Position numbers and translations under genes: made by a program. Of a stretch of DNA of 64,000 nt, positions 29,094 to 38,016 are shown in pieces (the first letter of the stretch is position 1; the number at the start of each line of letters is the position of its first letter). The stretch is from contig JACKQF010000003.1 of the NCBI GenBank assembly GCA_024232965.1, forward strand, positions 682,001-746,000, written 5' to 3'. A model generated the notes under the pieces. The model was not told the origin of the DNA. It made no database searches and saw only the letters and a list, made by a program, of their open reading frames with translations. This DNA comes from Verrucomicrobiaceae bacterium (lineage in GTDB: Bacteria; Verrucomicrobiota; Verrucomicrobiia; Verrucomicrobiales; Verrucomicrobiaceae).

Positions 29094-30484
29094 GATTTGC
29101 CCGTCGATGTCTTTTTGTTCTCTGCGGGTTAGCCTCTTTGAGTTTGTCGGCCCATGCGGTCGAGCCGCCGAACGTGCTGCTGATCATGGCGGATGACTTC
29201 CGCGACTTTGGCGGTGCTTTTACGCGGGAGGTGGTGAAGACGCCGAACCTTGATCGCCTGAGGGCCCGAGGCACGGACTTTGAGCGCGCCTACGTTCAAT
29301 ACCCCGTTTGCAATCCGAGTCGATCGTCGATGCTCACCGGGCTGCGCGCGGAGCAGACCGGGGTGACAGGCAATGACTCGCCGCTTCGGCAAAAAATGCC
29401 GGATGTGGTGACGCTACCGCAGCTCTGCAAGGACGCTGGTTGGCAGGCGCACGCCTTTGGCAAGATTTTTCACCTTGGGGGTGGCAGGGATGCGGCGAAG
29501 AAGGCGCAGTGGATGGACGCAGGCCGCTCTTGGCAATCCGCACAGGCCTTTGAGGCGACAGCTATCGGCAAGAAGATGCTCGCCGGACGCAACGTGACCG
29601 ATGGCGCGCTCAAGTGGTGCGCCTGGGGTGCCGCTGAGGGAACGGACGATGACCAACCCGACGGCCAGATCGTGGCGGCTACAGTTGCCAAGATCCAAGA
29701 GCTTGGAGATAAGCCCTGGTTCATCGGTTGCGGTTTCATGAAGCCGCACGATCCCTTCATCGCGCCAAAGAAGTATTTTGACCTTTACCCGCTGGAGTCG
29801 ATCAAACGTTGGATTGACCCAGTGGACACCACGCCCGTGCGGCCGGAGGCGGTCGGATTTGGCGATTACGGCAAGGCCTTCAATCAATTCACTGACCAAG
29901 AATGGTGCGAACTGCTGCGTGCCTACTGCGCTGGATCAAGCTTCATGGATGCCCAACTCGGTCGCGTGCTCGATGTGCTGGACCAAAACCAACTGTGGGA
30001 TAAGACACTCGTCATCTTCGTTGGCGATCACGGCTACCACACAGGCGAACGCAACTGGTGGAACAAAAACACCTTGTTTGAACGCAGCTGTCGCGCCCCG
30101 TGCGTGATCGCCGCTCCCGGAATGAAGGGTGGTCAAAAGAGCCACTCCCTCGTCGAGTTCGTCGATCTCTATCCAACGATTGCCGACTTCTGTGGGCTGA
30201 AAATGCCGCACGCTGCCGCGGGCGTTAGCTTGCGCCCCATTCTGATGAACGCGGAGGCCAAGGTCAAAGAGGTCGCCGCGACACTCGTCACCCGGAGTCC
30301 AAAACTCTACGGACAAAGCGTGCGCACGGATCGCTGGAGATTCACCCTCTGGAGCGATGGACAGACCGAACTCTACGATCACGAAAGAGACCCTGAAGAA
30401 CTGCACAACGTCGCCGATCAGCACGCCGATGTTGTTGCCGAACTGTCCGCCAAAATCGGAACTCTTCCCAAACTCCGATCATAG
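29090..30484 (+). CDS. Exported sulfatase, iduronate-2-sulfatase-like
   Basis: 464 residues with a signal peptide (MRFARRCLFVLCGLASLSLS). It has the full sulfatase set: PNVLLIMADDFRD metal site, C74-N-P-S-R78 for formylglycine conversion, HAFGKIFHLGG, GCGFMKPHDPF and VFVGDHGYHTGERNWWNK. The 'DDxR' and 'KIFH/MKPHDPF' features are those of iduronate-2-sulfatase-type enzymes, so desulfation of uronic-acid or fucose-like glycans in the periplasm is likely. The start overlaps the upstream sulfatase stop (ATGA at 29090-29093), so translation is coupled. No maturation enzyme (FGE or anSME) is encoded in the window. Confidence 0.92.
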   Translation: MRFARRCLFVLCGLASLSLSAHAVEPPNVLLIMADDFRDFGGAFTREVVKTPNLDRLRARGTDFERAYVQYPVCNPSRSSMLTGLRAEQTGVTGNDSPLRQKMPDVVTLPQLCKDAGWQAHAFGKIFHLGGGRDAAKKAQWMDAGRSWQSAQAFEATAIGKKMLAGRNVTDGALKWCAWGAAEGTDDDQPDGQIVAATVAKIQELGDKPWFIGCGFMKPHDPFIAPKKYFDLYPLESIKRWIDPVDTTPVRPEAVGFGDYGKAFNQFTDQEWCELLRAYCAGSSFMDAQLGRVLDVLDQNQLWDKTLVIFVGDHGYHTGERNWWNKNTLFERSCRAPCVIAAPGMKGGQKSHSLVEFVDLYPTIADFCGLKMPHAAAGVSLRPILMNAEAKVKEVAATLVTRSPKLYGQSVRTDRWRFTLWSDGQTELYDHERDPEELHNVADQHADVVAELSAKIGTLPKLRS

Positions 30485-30609
30485 AGCGGTCAGTTGCTGT
30501 ATTCGCCAGTCGCGACACATGGTTGTTAGGGTGGGGGCTTACTGTATATCTTTTGTATCTGTATTCTGCCGCCAATCATGCAGCGGTGGGGAGATCTCCA
30601 CACAGCAAG

Positions 30610-30638
30610 AAGGCGGCTGAGTTGCCTCAGCCGCCTTT
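30610..30638. terminator. Strong hairpin terminator between convergent genes
   Basis: A perfect 12-bp stem, arms AAGGCGGCTGAG (30610-30621) and CTCAGCCGCCTT (30626-30637), with a TTGC tetraloop. A-rich sequence precedes the 5' arm and T follows the 3' arm, so it can serve both the sulfatase pair (+) and gnd (-), which converge here. Confidence 0.8.
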
Positions 30639-30655
30639 GCATTGAATGGATGAAT

Positions 30656-30698
30656 CGGGCAGGATGCCCGCTGCACTGGGGACAGGCAGGTTGCCTGT
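30656..30698. repeat. Double hairpin with GGA and GGT loops
   Basis: Two adjacent perfect hairpins: CGGGCA-GGA-TGCCCG (30656-30670) and ACAGGCA-GGT-TGCCTGT (30682-30698), 11 bp apart and ending just before the gnd stop codon. Both have three-base loops of nearly the same sequence, and each carries GGCA-GGN-TGCC at its centre. This looks like a REP-type palindromic unit rather than a second terminator, because no T-run follows. Confidence 0.65.
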
Positions 30699-30699
30699 G

Positions 30700-32142
30700 T
30701 TACCCGATGACTTCTGGCCAGTCGGTGTGGAAGAACTCGCCTTCGGGTTTGTCGATGCGCTCGTAGGTGTGGGCACCGAAGAAGTCGCGCTGGGCCTGGA
30801 GCAGGTTGGCGGGGAGGCGGGCGGCGCGGTAGCTGTCGTAGTAGCCGAGAGAGGCGCTGAAGGCGGGGACGGGGATGCCGTTCAGGGTCGCGAGGCTGAC
30901 GACTTCGCGCCAGTTCTGCTGGGTCGTGCTGAGGAGGTCCTTGAAGAAGGGGTCCAGCATGAGGTTGGCCAGATCTGCGTTGGTGCGGTAGGCGTCGGTG
31001 ATGCGGTTGAGGAACTTGGCCCGGATGATGCAACCACCGCGCCAGATGGCGGCGATGCGGCCGAGGTCGAGGCCCCAGCTCTTCTTCTCGCCCATGGTCT
31101 TGATGAGATCGAGACCCTGCGCGTAGCTGATGATCTTGGAGGCGTAGAGGGCGTCGTGCACTTTCTTGACGAGCTCTGCCTTATCGAGGGTGATGTTGAC
31201 CGTGGGCCCGGTGAGCTGGGTGCTGGCGGCGACGCGCTGTTTCTTCTGGGAGGAAAGGATGCGGGCTTCGACGGCGGCATTGATGGTGCTGATGACGACG
31301 GCATTTTCTGCTGCATTCATGAGCGTCCATTGACCCGTGCCTTTTTGCCCGGCCTTATCGACGATGAGTTCGACGATGGGCTTGCCAGTCTCAGGATCTT
31401 TTTGCTCCAGGGCTTTGCCGGAAATCTGGATGAGGTAGCTGAGGAGGTCGCCTTCGTTCCACTCGTTGAAGATGGCGGCCATTTCGTCGGTGGTGAAGCC
31501 GGCGTGCTTGAAGATGTTGTAGGCTTCGCAGATGAGCTGCATATCGCCATACTCGATGCCGTTGTGAATCATCTTCACGTAGTGACCGGCACCACCAGGG
31601 CCGATGTGGATGACGCATGGTTCGCCATCGACTTTGGCGGCGATGCTTTCAAAAATGGGCTTCATGACTTCCCAGGTGGAAGCAGGACCGCCGGGCATGA
31701 TGCTGGGGCCTTTGCGGGCGCCTTCTTCACCGCCGGAAACACCGGCACCGATGAACCTCAGGCCTTTTTCGGCGAGGTAGGCGTCGCGACGTTCGGTGGT
31801 CTGGTAAAAGCTGTTGCCGCCGTCGATGATGATGTCGTCTTTGTCGAGCAGGGGGATCAATTGCTCGATCACCGCGTCCACAGCGTCGCGATCGGTGTCC
31901 TTGACAGCGGTGGACTTGACCATGATGTGGATCTTGCGAGGCAGGGCGAGGCTCTGGACGAACTCTTCGAGCGTATGGGTGCCGACGAGGGCTTTGCCAG
32001 GATGTTTGGCGATGAATTCATCCGTCACGCTGGTGGTGCGGTTGAAGACGCTGACCTGAAAGCCGCGGCTCTCAACATTCAACACGAGGTTCTGGCCCAT
32101 TACGGCGAGGCCAATCAGTCCGAAGTCACTTTTTTTGCTCAT
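30700..32142 (-). CDS. gnd: 6-phosphogluconate dehydrogenase, decarboxylating
   Basis: 480 residues, the usual length for the long (enteric/eukaryote-like) form. It oxidatively decarboxylates 6-phosphogluconate to ribulose 5-phosphate with NADP in the pentose phosphate pathway. N-terminal Rossmann motif GLIGLAVMGQNLVLN, VFNRTTSV, substrate site GAGVSGGEEGARKGPSIMPG, HIGPGGAGHYVKMIHNGIEY with catalytic Lys, and DKAGQKGTGQW are all present. ATG at 32142. It converges on the sulfatase pair and is divergent from a glycosyltransferase gene. Confidence 0.97.
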   Translation of the reverse strand: MSKKSDFGLIGLAVMGQNLVLNVESRGFQVSVFNRTTSVTDEFIAKHPGKALVGTHTLEEFVQSLALPRKIHIMVKSTAVKDTDRDAVDAVIEQLIPLLDKDDIIIDGGNSFYQTTERRDAYLAEKGLRFIGAGVSGGEEGARKGPSIMPGGPASTWEVMKPIFESIAAKVDGEPCVIHIGPGGAGHYVKMIHNGIEYGDMQLICEAYNIFKHAGFTTDEMAAIFNEWNEGDLLSYLIQISGKALEQKDPETGKPIVELIVDKAGQKGTGQWTLMNAAENAVVISTINAAVEARILSSQKKQRVAASTQLTGPTVNITLDKAELVKKVHDALYASKIISYAQGLDLIKTMGEKKSWGLDLGRIAAIWRGGCIIRAKFLNRITDAYRTNADLANLMLDPFFKDLLSTTQQNWREVVSLATLNGIPVPAFSASLGYYDSYRAARLPANLLQAQRDFFGAHTYERIDKPEGEFFHTDWPEVIG

Positions 32143-32258
32143 AGATTATAGGGGCCTGAGACATAGCGCCCCGGCGGGGTTTGGCAACGGAAAATGCCGG
32201 GGCGCAGTCCAGGGTTGACCGGTCGCTTTGGCGGGGCAGGGTCGGGGGCTCCTTTCTC

Positions 32259-33413
32259 ATGCGCGTCGCCTCCTACTGCACCACTTTTTTAAAGCCAGAA
32301 ATGCTGCATCTCTACCGTCAGATCACAGGTCTGAAGGAATGGGAGACTTTTGTGGTGACGAAGGAGCGGCTCTGCGAGGATCTTTATCCGATGCCGGAGG
32401 GGGCGATCGAGGTGGTGCCAAAGCTGCGCAGTAACTTTGTGCGGCGGTTTTGGCTGAAGTACATCAAGCGCGAACCCCCCATCGTTTATCGCGGCGAGTA
32501 TGGCTTGTTGGCGAACATTTTGGAGTGTCGCCACTGCGATGTCTTGCACGTTTACTTCGGGCACACCGGTGTGCATCTTTTGCCTTTCCTGAAACGCTGG
32601 CCCAAGCCGAGCGTGGTGTCTTTTCACGGCATGGATGTGCAGACGCGGGCCAATGATCCGACCTACGAGGTGCGGCTGCGTGAGCTGCTGCAAACGACGA
32701 CGCTGGTGCTGGCGCGGTCGAGGTCTCTGCAGGAGCGACTGCTGGATCTCGGGTGTCCGGAGGATAAACTGCGTCTGAATCGGACGGGGATCCCGCTGGA
32801 CAAGTTCCCGTTGATTGAGCGGACTGCTCCGGCGGACGGCGCGTGGCACTTGGTGCAGGCCTGTCGCTTGATCGAAAAGAAGGGGCTGGACGATGCTCTG
32901 CATGCCTTTGCGGAATTCATCAAACGTCACCCGGCGGCGAAGTTTACGATTGCTGGCGAAGGCCCCCTTCTGGGTGAACTGGAAAAGCTACGTGATGAGT
33001 TGGGGCTCACTGAGAAGGTCCACTTTGCGGGGTTTTTGAAGGGGCGAGCGCTATGCGATCTGTATCACACGGCCCATCTGTTTGTGCACCCGAGTCGGAT
33101 CACGGCGGATGGGAATCAGGAGGGCATCCCGAATGCGATGCTGGAAGCGATGGCGACGGGTCTGCCGGTGGTAGCGACGCTGCACGGGGGCATCCCTGAG
33201 GCGGTGCGAGCGGGGGTGACCGGTCTTCTGACTCCAGAGCGAGATCGAGAAGGATTGGCAGCATCACTTTTTGCGCTGACGGATGATGCCCCGAAGTGGC
33301 AGGCCTTTAGCGAAGCAGCCAGCCGTGACATTCTGGAGAACTTCGAGGCGGGGGCGCAGATCGCGAAGCTGGAGGCGGTTTATGCGGAGGCCGTGACCCG
33401 CACCACCAAGTAG
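32259..33413 (+). CDS. Glycosyltransferase family 4 (GT-B) protein
   Basis: 384 residues from ATG 32259 (MRVASYCTTFLKPEMLHLYR), preceded by a G-rich ribosome site. It has a GT-B fold: N-terminal domain with VVSFHGMDVQTR, then the C-terminal GT1/GT4 domain with LVQACRLIEKKGLDDALHAF, FTIAGEGPLLGELEKL, VHFAGFLKGRALCDLYHTAH and the donor-binding EGIPNAMLEAMATGLPVVAT with the E-x7-E motif. It probably adds a sugar during exopolysaccharide, lipopolysaccharide or glycolipid synthesis; it resembles colanic-acid WcaL-type enzymes, though the acceptor is unknown. No other cell-surface sugar genes flank it. Confidence 0.9.
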   Translation: MRVASYCTTFLKPEMLHLYRQITGLKEWETFVVTKERLCEDLYPMPEGAIEVVPKLRSNFVRRFWLKYIKREPPIVYRGEYGLLANILECRHCDVLHVYFGHTGVHLLPFLKRWPKPSVVSFHGMDVQTRANDPTYEVRLRELLQTTTLVLARSRSLQERLLDLGCPEDKLRLNRTGIPLDKFPLIERTAPADGAWHLVQACRLIEKKGLDDALHAFAEFIKRHPAAKFTIAGEGPLLGELEKLRDELGLTEKVHFAGFLKGRALCDLYHTAHLFVHPSRITADGNQEGIPNAMLEAMATGLPVVATLHGGIPEAVRAGVTGLLTPERDREGLAASLFALTDDAPKWQAFSEAASRDILENFEAGAQIAKLEAVYAEAVTRTTK

Positions 33414-33417
33414 CAAA

Positions 33418-33449
33418 ATGGCCGATGCAGGATCACTGCAATCGGCCAT
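33418..33449. terminator. Hairpin downstream of the glycosyltransferase gene
   Basis: Arms ATGGCCGAT-GCAG (33418-33430) and CTGC-A-ATCGGCCAT (33436-33449) form a long stem with one bulged A. It lies directly after the glycosyltransferase stop and before the convergent small-protein gene. There is no clear T-run, so it is only a probable terminator, perhaps shared by both genes. Confidence 0.5.
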
Positions 33450-33475
33450 CGGGAAACACGCGCAGCGCGCAGTGA

Positions 33476-33739
33476 CTACTTTTTGGTGAGGGCGTTTTTG
33501 ATCAGGGCGACGATGGCCATTAAAATGCCACCACCCGCCGCCGCGCCAGCCGTATCGGTGGCGAGGGCATTGCCGAGATCAACGCCCAACCTGCTGAGCA
33601 GTTCGGCACCGCCAGCCCCGCCGATGAGGCCCATCACGGTGTTGAGCAGGAAACCCATGTTCAGTTTCTTGATGAGCGCACCCACAGCGTTTCCGCCGAG
33701 GGCACCCGTGATGAGTTGAATGATGAGTTCTTGCGACAT
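33476..33739 (-). CDS. Small Gly-rich membrane protein
   Basis: 87 residues from ATG 33739 (MSQELIIQLITGALGGNAVG). Two or three glycine-rich hydrophobic segments (about 5-20, 28-45 and 65-82) alternate with charged pieces (IKKLN, SRLGVDLG) and end in NALTKK. It resembles a family of short 'GGNAxGA' membrane proteins found in many bacteria whose function is not known. The longer frame up to 33790 has no supporting start. It is a single-gene unit between a GT4 gene and argB. Confidence 0.7.
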   Translation of the reverse strand: MSQELIIQLITGALGGNAVGALIKKLNMGFLLNTVMGLIGGAGGAELLSRLGVDLGNALATDTAGAAAGGGILMAIVALIKNALTKK

Positions 33740-33878
33740 AGTGATTGATTTCGTTGGATGTGGTTGGAGTTTGAGGACGACCGGCGTCAAAGGCCAATCG
33801 CGCCAAACTCTGTCAATCCTCCTAGCAAAAGCGTTCGAAAAGAATCGTCACGTATTTGCCCTAAATCCGACCTCACGC

Positions 33879-34754
33879 TTAGAGATGAATCTCGGTGCCG
33901 ATGCCGACGTCCGTGAAGATCTCAAGAATCAAAGCGTGTGGGATACGGCCATCAATGAGGTGCACTTTTCCCACGCCGCCGCGCAGTGAGGCGAGTGATG
34001 AGTCTACTTTCGGAATCATACCGCCGCTGATGACGCCATCGCGCTTCAGGCGATCGATCTCAATCGGATCCAGTGTGGGGATGAGCGTGGCGGGATCCTT
34101 GGGATCGCGCATGACGCCCAACACATCGCTGAGGAAGATCAGCTTGGCTGCTTTCAGCCGGGTGGCGAGGGCACAGGCGGCGAGATCCGCATTGACGTTG
34201 AGCGTGCTGCCAGAGTTGTTTTCCCGGGCGACGGGGGAGACGACTGGGACGAATTCGCCAGCGACGGCGGCCTGGATCAGGCCCAATTTGCAGTCGGTGA
34301 CTTGCCCGACAAATCCCAGGTCTACGAGTTGGCCAGTGGCCGGATCTTTGCCCGGCATCTTTTCGCCAAGGAACACTTCCGTGCCGGGCACACCAACAGC
34401 CTTGCCACCGAAGTGGTTGATGCGTGAGACGATCTCGGGGTTGATGACTCGGGCAAGGGTTTCTTCAACGATGCGGATGGTGTCTGCATCCGTCACGCGC
34501 ATGCCACCGATGAAGTTGGCTTTGAGCCCGGCCTCTTCCATGGCTTTGGAAATGGCTTTGCCACCGCCGTGAACAATGACGGGGTTGATGCCAACTGCTT
34601 CGAGGAAGACAACATCGCGAAGGAGTTGCTCCACAAGCGAGGGATCTTCCATGGCGCTGCCACCGACCTTGATGAGGAAGGTGCTACCGCGAAAGGACTG
34701 CATGTAGGGCAGGGCCTCCAAGAGGACATCTGCTTTACGGATCTGATCTTGCAT
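33879..34754 (-). CDS. argB: Acetylglutamate kinase
   Basis: 291 residues. It phosphorylates N-acetylglutamate with ATP, the second step of arginine synthesis. Amino-acid-kinase motifs are clear: FLIKVGGSAMED (phosphate loop), VIVHGGGKAISKAMEEAGL, GMRVTD, VGQVTDCK and LNVNADLAACALA, then FLSDVLGVM and GGMIPKVDSSLASLRGGVGK with HLIDGRIPHALILEIFTDVG at the C-terminus. That C-terminal segment and the N-terminal helix are those of the arginine-inhibited hexameric type, so feedback inhibition is likely. ATG 34754 lies 23 bp after the argJ stop. Last gene of the operon argC-argJ-argB. Confidence 0.97.
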   Translation of the reverse strand: MQDQIRKADVLLEALPYMQSFRGSTFLIKVGGSAMEDPSLVEQLLRDVVFLEAVGINPVIVHGGGKAISKAMEEAGLKANFIGGMRVTDADTIRIVEETLARVINPEIVSRINHFGGKAVGVPGTEVFLGEKMPGKDPATGQLVDLGFVGQVTDCKLGLIQAAVAGEFVPVVSPVARENNSGSTLNVNADLAACALATRLKAAKLIFLSDVLGVMRDPKDPATLIPTLDPIEIDRLKRDGVISGGMIPKVDSSLASLRGGVGKVHLIDGRIPHALILEIFTDVGIGTEIHL

Positions 34755-34777
34755 AAAGTCGGGGGAGAGATGGCCGC

Positions 34778-36064
34778 TCAGGCGAGGCCCTGTTGGCGGC
34801 GCGCATGGACTGCGGCGGAGTATTCGCTGGCGTTGAAGTCGACATACTCCTCGGAGAGATCGCTGGTGTAGACCACATAGTTGGCCGTGCCCATGTTCAG
34901 ATCAATCGTGACGCTGAACTTGGGCTCTTTGACGATCTTTTCGAGCTCGCTGACAGGGGTTGTCGAGGTCAGGCCCCCTTTACATGCGAGCGAACCACCG
35001 AAGTAGATGTCGATGAGTTCCTCCCGGATACGCGCCCCTGAGTAACCGACGGCATGGATGACGCGGCCCCAGTTGGGGTCGCTGCCGTGCCAAGAGCATT
35101 TGACCAGCATCGACTTGGCCACCGCCTCTGCGGCCTTCTTGGCGTCGTCATGGGTCTTGGCATTGCGCACCCGGATCTCGACGAACTTGGTGACGCGTTC
35201 CCCATCGGCGACGATCATTTTGGCCAGCTCCAGCATCACCTTATGGAGAGCGCAGCGGAAGAGCATGGCGTCCTCCGATCCACGCTTGATGGCGGGGGCG
35301 TCTGCTTGGCCGTTGCTCATCACAATGACGGTATCGTTCGTGCTGGTATCGCCATCAATCGTGATGCGATTGAAGCTCTGCTCGACCGCGTAGCGAACTG
35401 CTCGCTTGAGTTCGTCTTTCGAGACTTTGGCATCCGTGGTGATGAAGCTGAGCATCGTCGCCATGTTTGGGCAAATCATTCCAGCCCCTTTGGCGATGCC
35501 TCCGACGTGAAAGTGCCCGTCGCCGCAAGGCACGCGAATTGCGTATGACTTCGGCTTGGTATCGCTGGTCATGATCGCGCGGGCTGCCTCGTCGGAGCCG
35601 TCGTCCTTCAGGTTCGCGCTGAGTTCGGGGATGTTCGGGAGGATGCGCTGCATGGGCATCTGCATGCCGATGATGCCCGTTGAACAAACCAACACTTGGC
35701 GGGCCTGGAGTCCGAGAGTCTTGGCGACTGCGGCTGCGGTCGCTTTCGCATCCTGAATGCCTTGGACGCCAGTGCAGGCATTGGCATTGCCACTGTTGGC
35801 GATGATGGCGCGAATGTCAGTCTCGCGGCGAACATGATCCATCGAGACCCGGACACAGCCTGCGCGCACTTTGTTGGTGGTGAAGACAGCATCGGTGACA
35901 GCAGGCGTGTCCGAAACGATCAGGGTTAGATCCAATCGCTTCACCTCGGGATTCTTGATGCCGCACGCCATCGCGCCGGCGCGAAAGCCATTGGCGGCCG
36001 TTACACCACCTTCGATGGTTTCGAAGGGGATACGTACATCTTTGCAGGGATCAAACTGGTCCAT
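34778..36064 (-). CDS. argJ: Bifunctional glutamate N-acetyltransferase / amino-acid acetyltransferase (ArgJ)
   Basis: 428 residues from ATG 36064 (MDQFDPCKDVRIPFETIEGG). Transfers acetyl from N-acetylornithine to glutamate, recycling the acetyl group, and may also use acetyl-CoA. The autocleavage site is present in GAGMICPNMATMLSF, with the nucleophile Thr of ATML, giving alpha and beta chains. Other family segments are NSGNANACTG, VLVCSTGIIG and DPNWGRVIHAVGYSGARI. It lies between argC (14 bp) and argB (23 bp). An in-frame TTG at 36082 would overlap argC and is less likely. Confidence 0.96.
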   Translation of the reverse strand: MDQFDPCKDVRIPFETIEGGVTAANGFRAGAMACGIKNPEVKRLDLTLIVSDTPAVTDAVFTTNKVRAGCVRVSMDHVRRETDIRAIIANSGNANACTGVQGIQDAKATAAAVAKTLGLQARQVLVCSTGIIGMQMPMQRILPNIPELSANLKDDGSDEAARAIMTSDTKPKSYAIRVPCGDGHFHVGGIAKGAGMICPNMATMLSFITTDAKVSKDELKRAVRYAVEQSFNRITIDGDTSTNDTVIVMSNGQADAPAIKRGSEDAMLFRCALHKVMLELAKMIVADGERVTKFVEIRVRNAKTHDDAKKAAEAVAKSMLVKCSWHGSDPNWGRVIHAVGYSGARIREELIDIYFGGSLACKGGLTSTTPVSELEKIVKEPKFSVTIDLNMGTANYVVYTSDLSEEYVDFNASEYSAAVHARRQQGLA

Positions 36065-36078
36065 TGTCGGGAGGATTA

Positions 36079-37128
36079 TCAAACGTACATCAGGCCAGCG
36101 GTGGCAGGGAAGCCGCAGACGAGATTCATATTCTGAACCGCCTGACTGGCGGCTCCCTTACCAAGATTGTCTTCGGCACTGAGCAGGATGAGCCTGCTTG
36201 CACGCGGATCGATGGCCCACCCAATGTCGATAAAATTGGTACCGACAACGTTCTTGGTGTCAGGGCACTGTCCTGGACCGAGGAGTCGCACAAATGGCTG
36301 GTCTGCATACGCGGCCTGCATAGCTGCGGTGATCTGCTCCACGTTCACACCGTCGCGGGGTGTCGCAAAAGTGGTGGTGTGGATGCCGGAATGGACAGGA
36401 ACGAGATGGGGGATGAAGGTGATTTTCACTTCACGACCCGCAGCAATGTCCAGTTCCTGGCCGATCTCGCTGAGATGGCGATGCTTGGGCACGCTGTAGG
36501 CGCGGAGGCTACCGGCGACTTCGCAGAACAGGAAGGGGATGCTTTCCTTTCTGCCGCCACCGCTGGCACCACTCATGCTCGAGACGGCGATGGGGTCCTC
36601 TGTCAGCAAATTGGCACCGAGCAGGGGGATGAGAGGCAGGAGGATGCTGGTTGGATAACAGCCGGGGCAGGCAATGAGCCGCGCGTCGCGAATCGCATCA
36701 CTACGGACTTCTGGCAAGGCATAGACGGCCTCATTCAGTAGATCAGGGGCGGCGTGCGGGTGACCGTAAAACTCGGCATAAAGATCGGCGCTGCGCAGGC
36801 GGAAGTCTGCACTGAGATCGATAACCCTAATGCCTTCCGCAAGCAGCTTCGGCGCATACTCGACCGACACACCATGGGGTAGTGCGAGAAAGGCGATGGT
36901 CGCGCCCGCGGCTTTCATGGCGGAGACATCGGGTTGGGAAAACTGGAGCGTGTCGGCATTGCCAACGCCGCGAAGTCTGGGGAATTCTGCGGATAGGGGA
37001 CGGCCAGCCAGAGACCTTGAGGTCACGGCGACGAGTTCGACTCCATCATGACGATACAAAAGACGTAACAACTCCATTCCGGAGTATCCACTGGCGCCGA
37101 CGACTGCGATTTTAACTTTTGCTGACAT
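36079..37128 (-). CDS. argC: N-acetyl-gamma-glutamyl-phosphate reductase
   Basis: 349 residues from ATG 37128 (MSAKVKIAVVGASGYSGMEL). NADPH-dependent reduction of N-acetylglutamyl phosphate to the semialdehyde, third step of arginine synthesis. It has the Rossmann motif VVGASGYSG, catalytic Cys in LIACPGCYPTSILLPL, SMSGASGGGRKES, and late RHLSEIGQEL and HLVPVHSGIHTTTF. First gene of the argCJB operon; the promoter should lie in the 140 bp before the divergent gene at 37267, but I see no clear operator such as an ARG box. Confidence 0.96.
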   Translation of the reverse strand: MSAKVKIAVVGASGYSGMELLRLLYRHDGVELVAVTSRSLAGRPLSAEFPRLRGVGNADTLQFSQPDVSAMKAAGATIAFLALPHGVSVEYAPKLLAEGIRVIDLSADFRLRSADLYAEFYGHPHAAPDLLNEAVYALPEVRSDAIRDARLIACPGCYPTSILLPLIPLLGANLLTEDPIAVSSMSGASGGGRKESIPFLFCEVAGSLRAYSVPKHRHLSEIGQELDIAAGREVKITFIPHLVPVHSGIHTTTFATPRDGVNVEQITAAMQAAYADQPFVRLLGPGQCPDTKNVVGTNFIDIGWAIDPRASRLILLSAEDNLGKGAASQAVQNMNLVCGFPATAGLMYV

Positions 37129-37266
37129 GATGGGGGAGGGGATTATGAAACAGAGGACCCGCACCGCAACCCCGAATTACTCTCCATTTTCGCCACTTTG
37201 TTATGAGGTCTTTAGCAATTTGACTGTATGCACTTGGCGATACGGCTAGCTATGTTACTGTGTCGG

Positions 37267-38016
37267 ATGGCCAAGTCCTTCATGCACTCCTTTCGTCATC
37301 CTTTTTGTGTTCTTCTCGCTGCGGCGAGTCTGCTCTCCGTCACGCCCGGGCATGGCCAGGAAGCTCCAATCGCGCGCGCCGTTGGGTCAGAGGGAGACAT
37401 GGCTGCGGAGGCTCTCGTTACCAAGTTTCTGGCGGCTAAGGCAGCGGATGAAGTGCTGCCTTTGATTCTGAACGCAGCCAAGAACACCGCTGCGGTGCAG
37501 GCATTCTTTGCGGAATACAAGGTGCCGACGTCACCAAACATTCGTTTGATTCAGTCTGATGGTGGCAAGAAGGACGGGGACTCGATCTTCAACGTCACCG
37601 CAAAAGAGTGGACCGATCCGGCGGCGATCTTGGTGGTGAAGACGGCAGAGGGACCGAAGATCGACTGGGGGCTCTTTGAGGAGTTCTATTCGCAGGCTTT
37701 GCTGAAATTTTTGGAAAACGAAGAGCCGGGGACGGGGACATTCCGGGTGCTGTTGAAGCGTATCCATTACTTCGAGACAGACGTGCCGGACCTGGACGAG
37801 AAAGAATGCTTCCAGGCGGCAGCGCTTTCCAACGACTGGGCAGGCAACGTCTTTGTCGGCAAGAGCAGTTCGCTGATGTCAAAACTGAGCAAGCAATTGC
37901 CTTGGGGGTCAGTGAGTTCTGCTGTGGTCAGCCTGAAATCACACAAAGCCACCGAAGGCATGTGGGTAGAGGTTGTTGGGGTGCCCAGCTTTTTCTGGAC
38001 CACAACCGACAACTAA
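37267..38016 (+). CDS. Exported protein of unknown function
   Basis: About 249 residues from ATG 37267 (MAKSFMHSFRHPFCVLLAAA); starts at 37228 or 37282 are also possible. There is a signal peptide ending near GHGQ, then a helical N-terminal part (AAEALVTKFLAAKAADEVLP, LILNAAKNTAAVQAFFAEYK) and a mixed alpha/beta C-terminal part (IFNVTAKEWTDPAAILVVKT, MWVEVVGVPSFFW). The pattern is that of a secreted helper or stalk protein common in Verrucomicrobiota, but I do not recognise a named family. Its stop overlaps the convergent BatA-like gene by 4 bp. Confidence 0.75.
   Translation: MAKSFMHSFRHPFCVLLAAASLLSVTPGHGQEAPIARAVGSEGDMAAEALVTKFLAAKAADEVLPLILNAAKNTAAVQAFFAEYKVPTSPNIRLIQSDGGKKDGDSIFNVTAKEWTDPAAILVVKTAEGPKIDWGLFEEFYSQALLKFLENEEPGTGTFRVLLKRIHYFETDVPDLDEKECFQAAALSNDWAGNVFVGKSSSLMSKLSKQLPWGSVSSAVVSLKSHKATEGMWVEVVGVPSFFWTTTDN

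Noticed and set aside
30646..32151. A 501-residue open frame on the plus strand
   Set aside because: It lies fully antisense to gnd, whose motifs are unmistakable. The frame is rich in Asp/Glu/Gly/Val, as is typical of the complement of a GC-biased gene.
37220..37256. TTGACT as a possible -35 box upstream of the gene at 37267
   Set aside because: No acceptable -10 hexamer at 16-18 bp; the nearest TATGTT is about 25 bp away.
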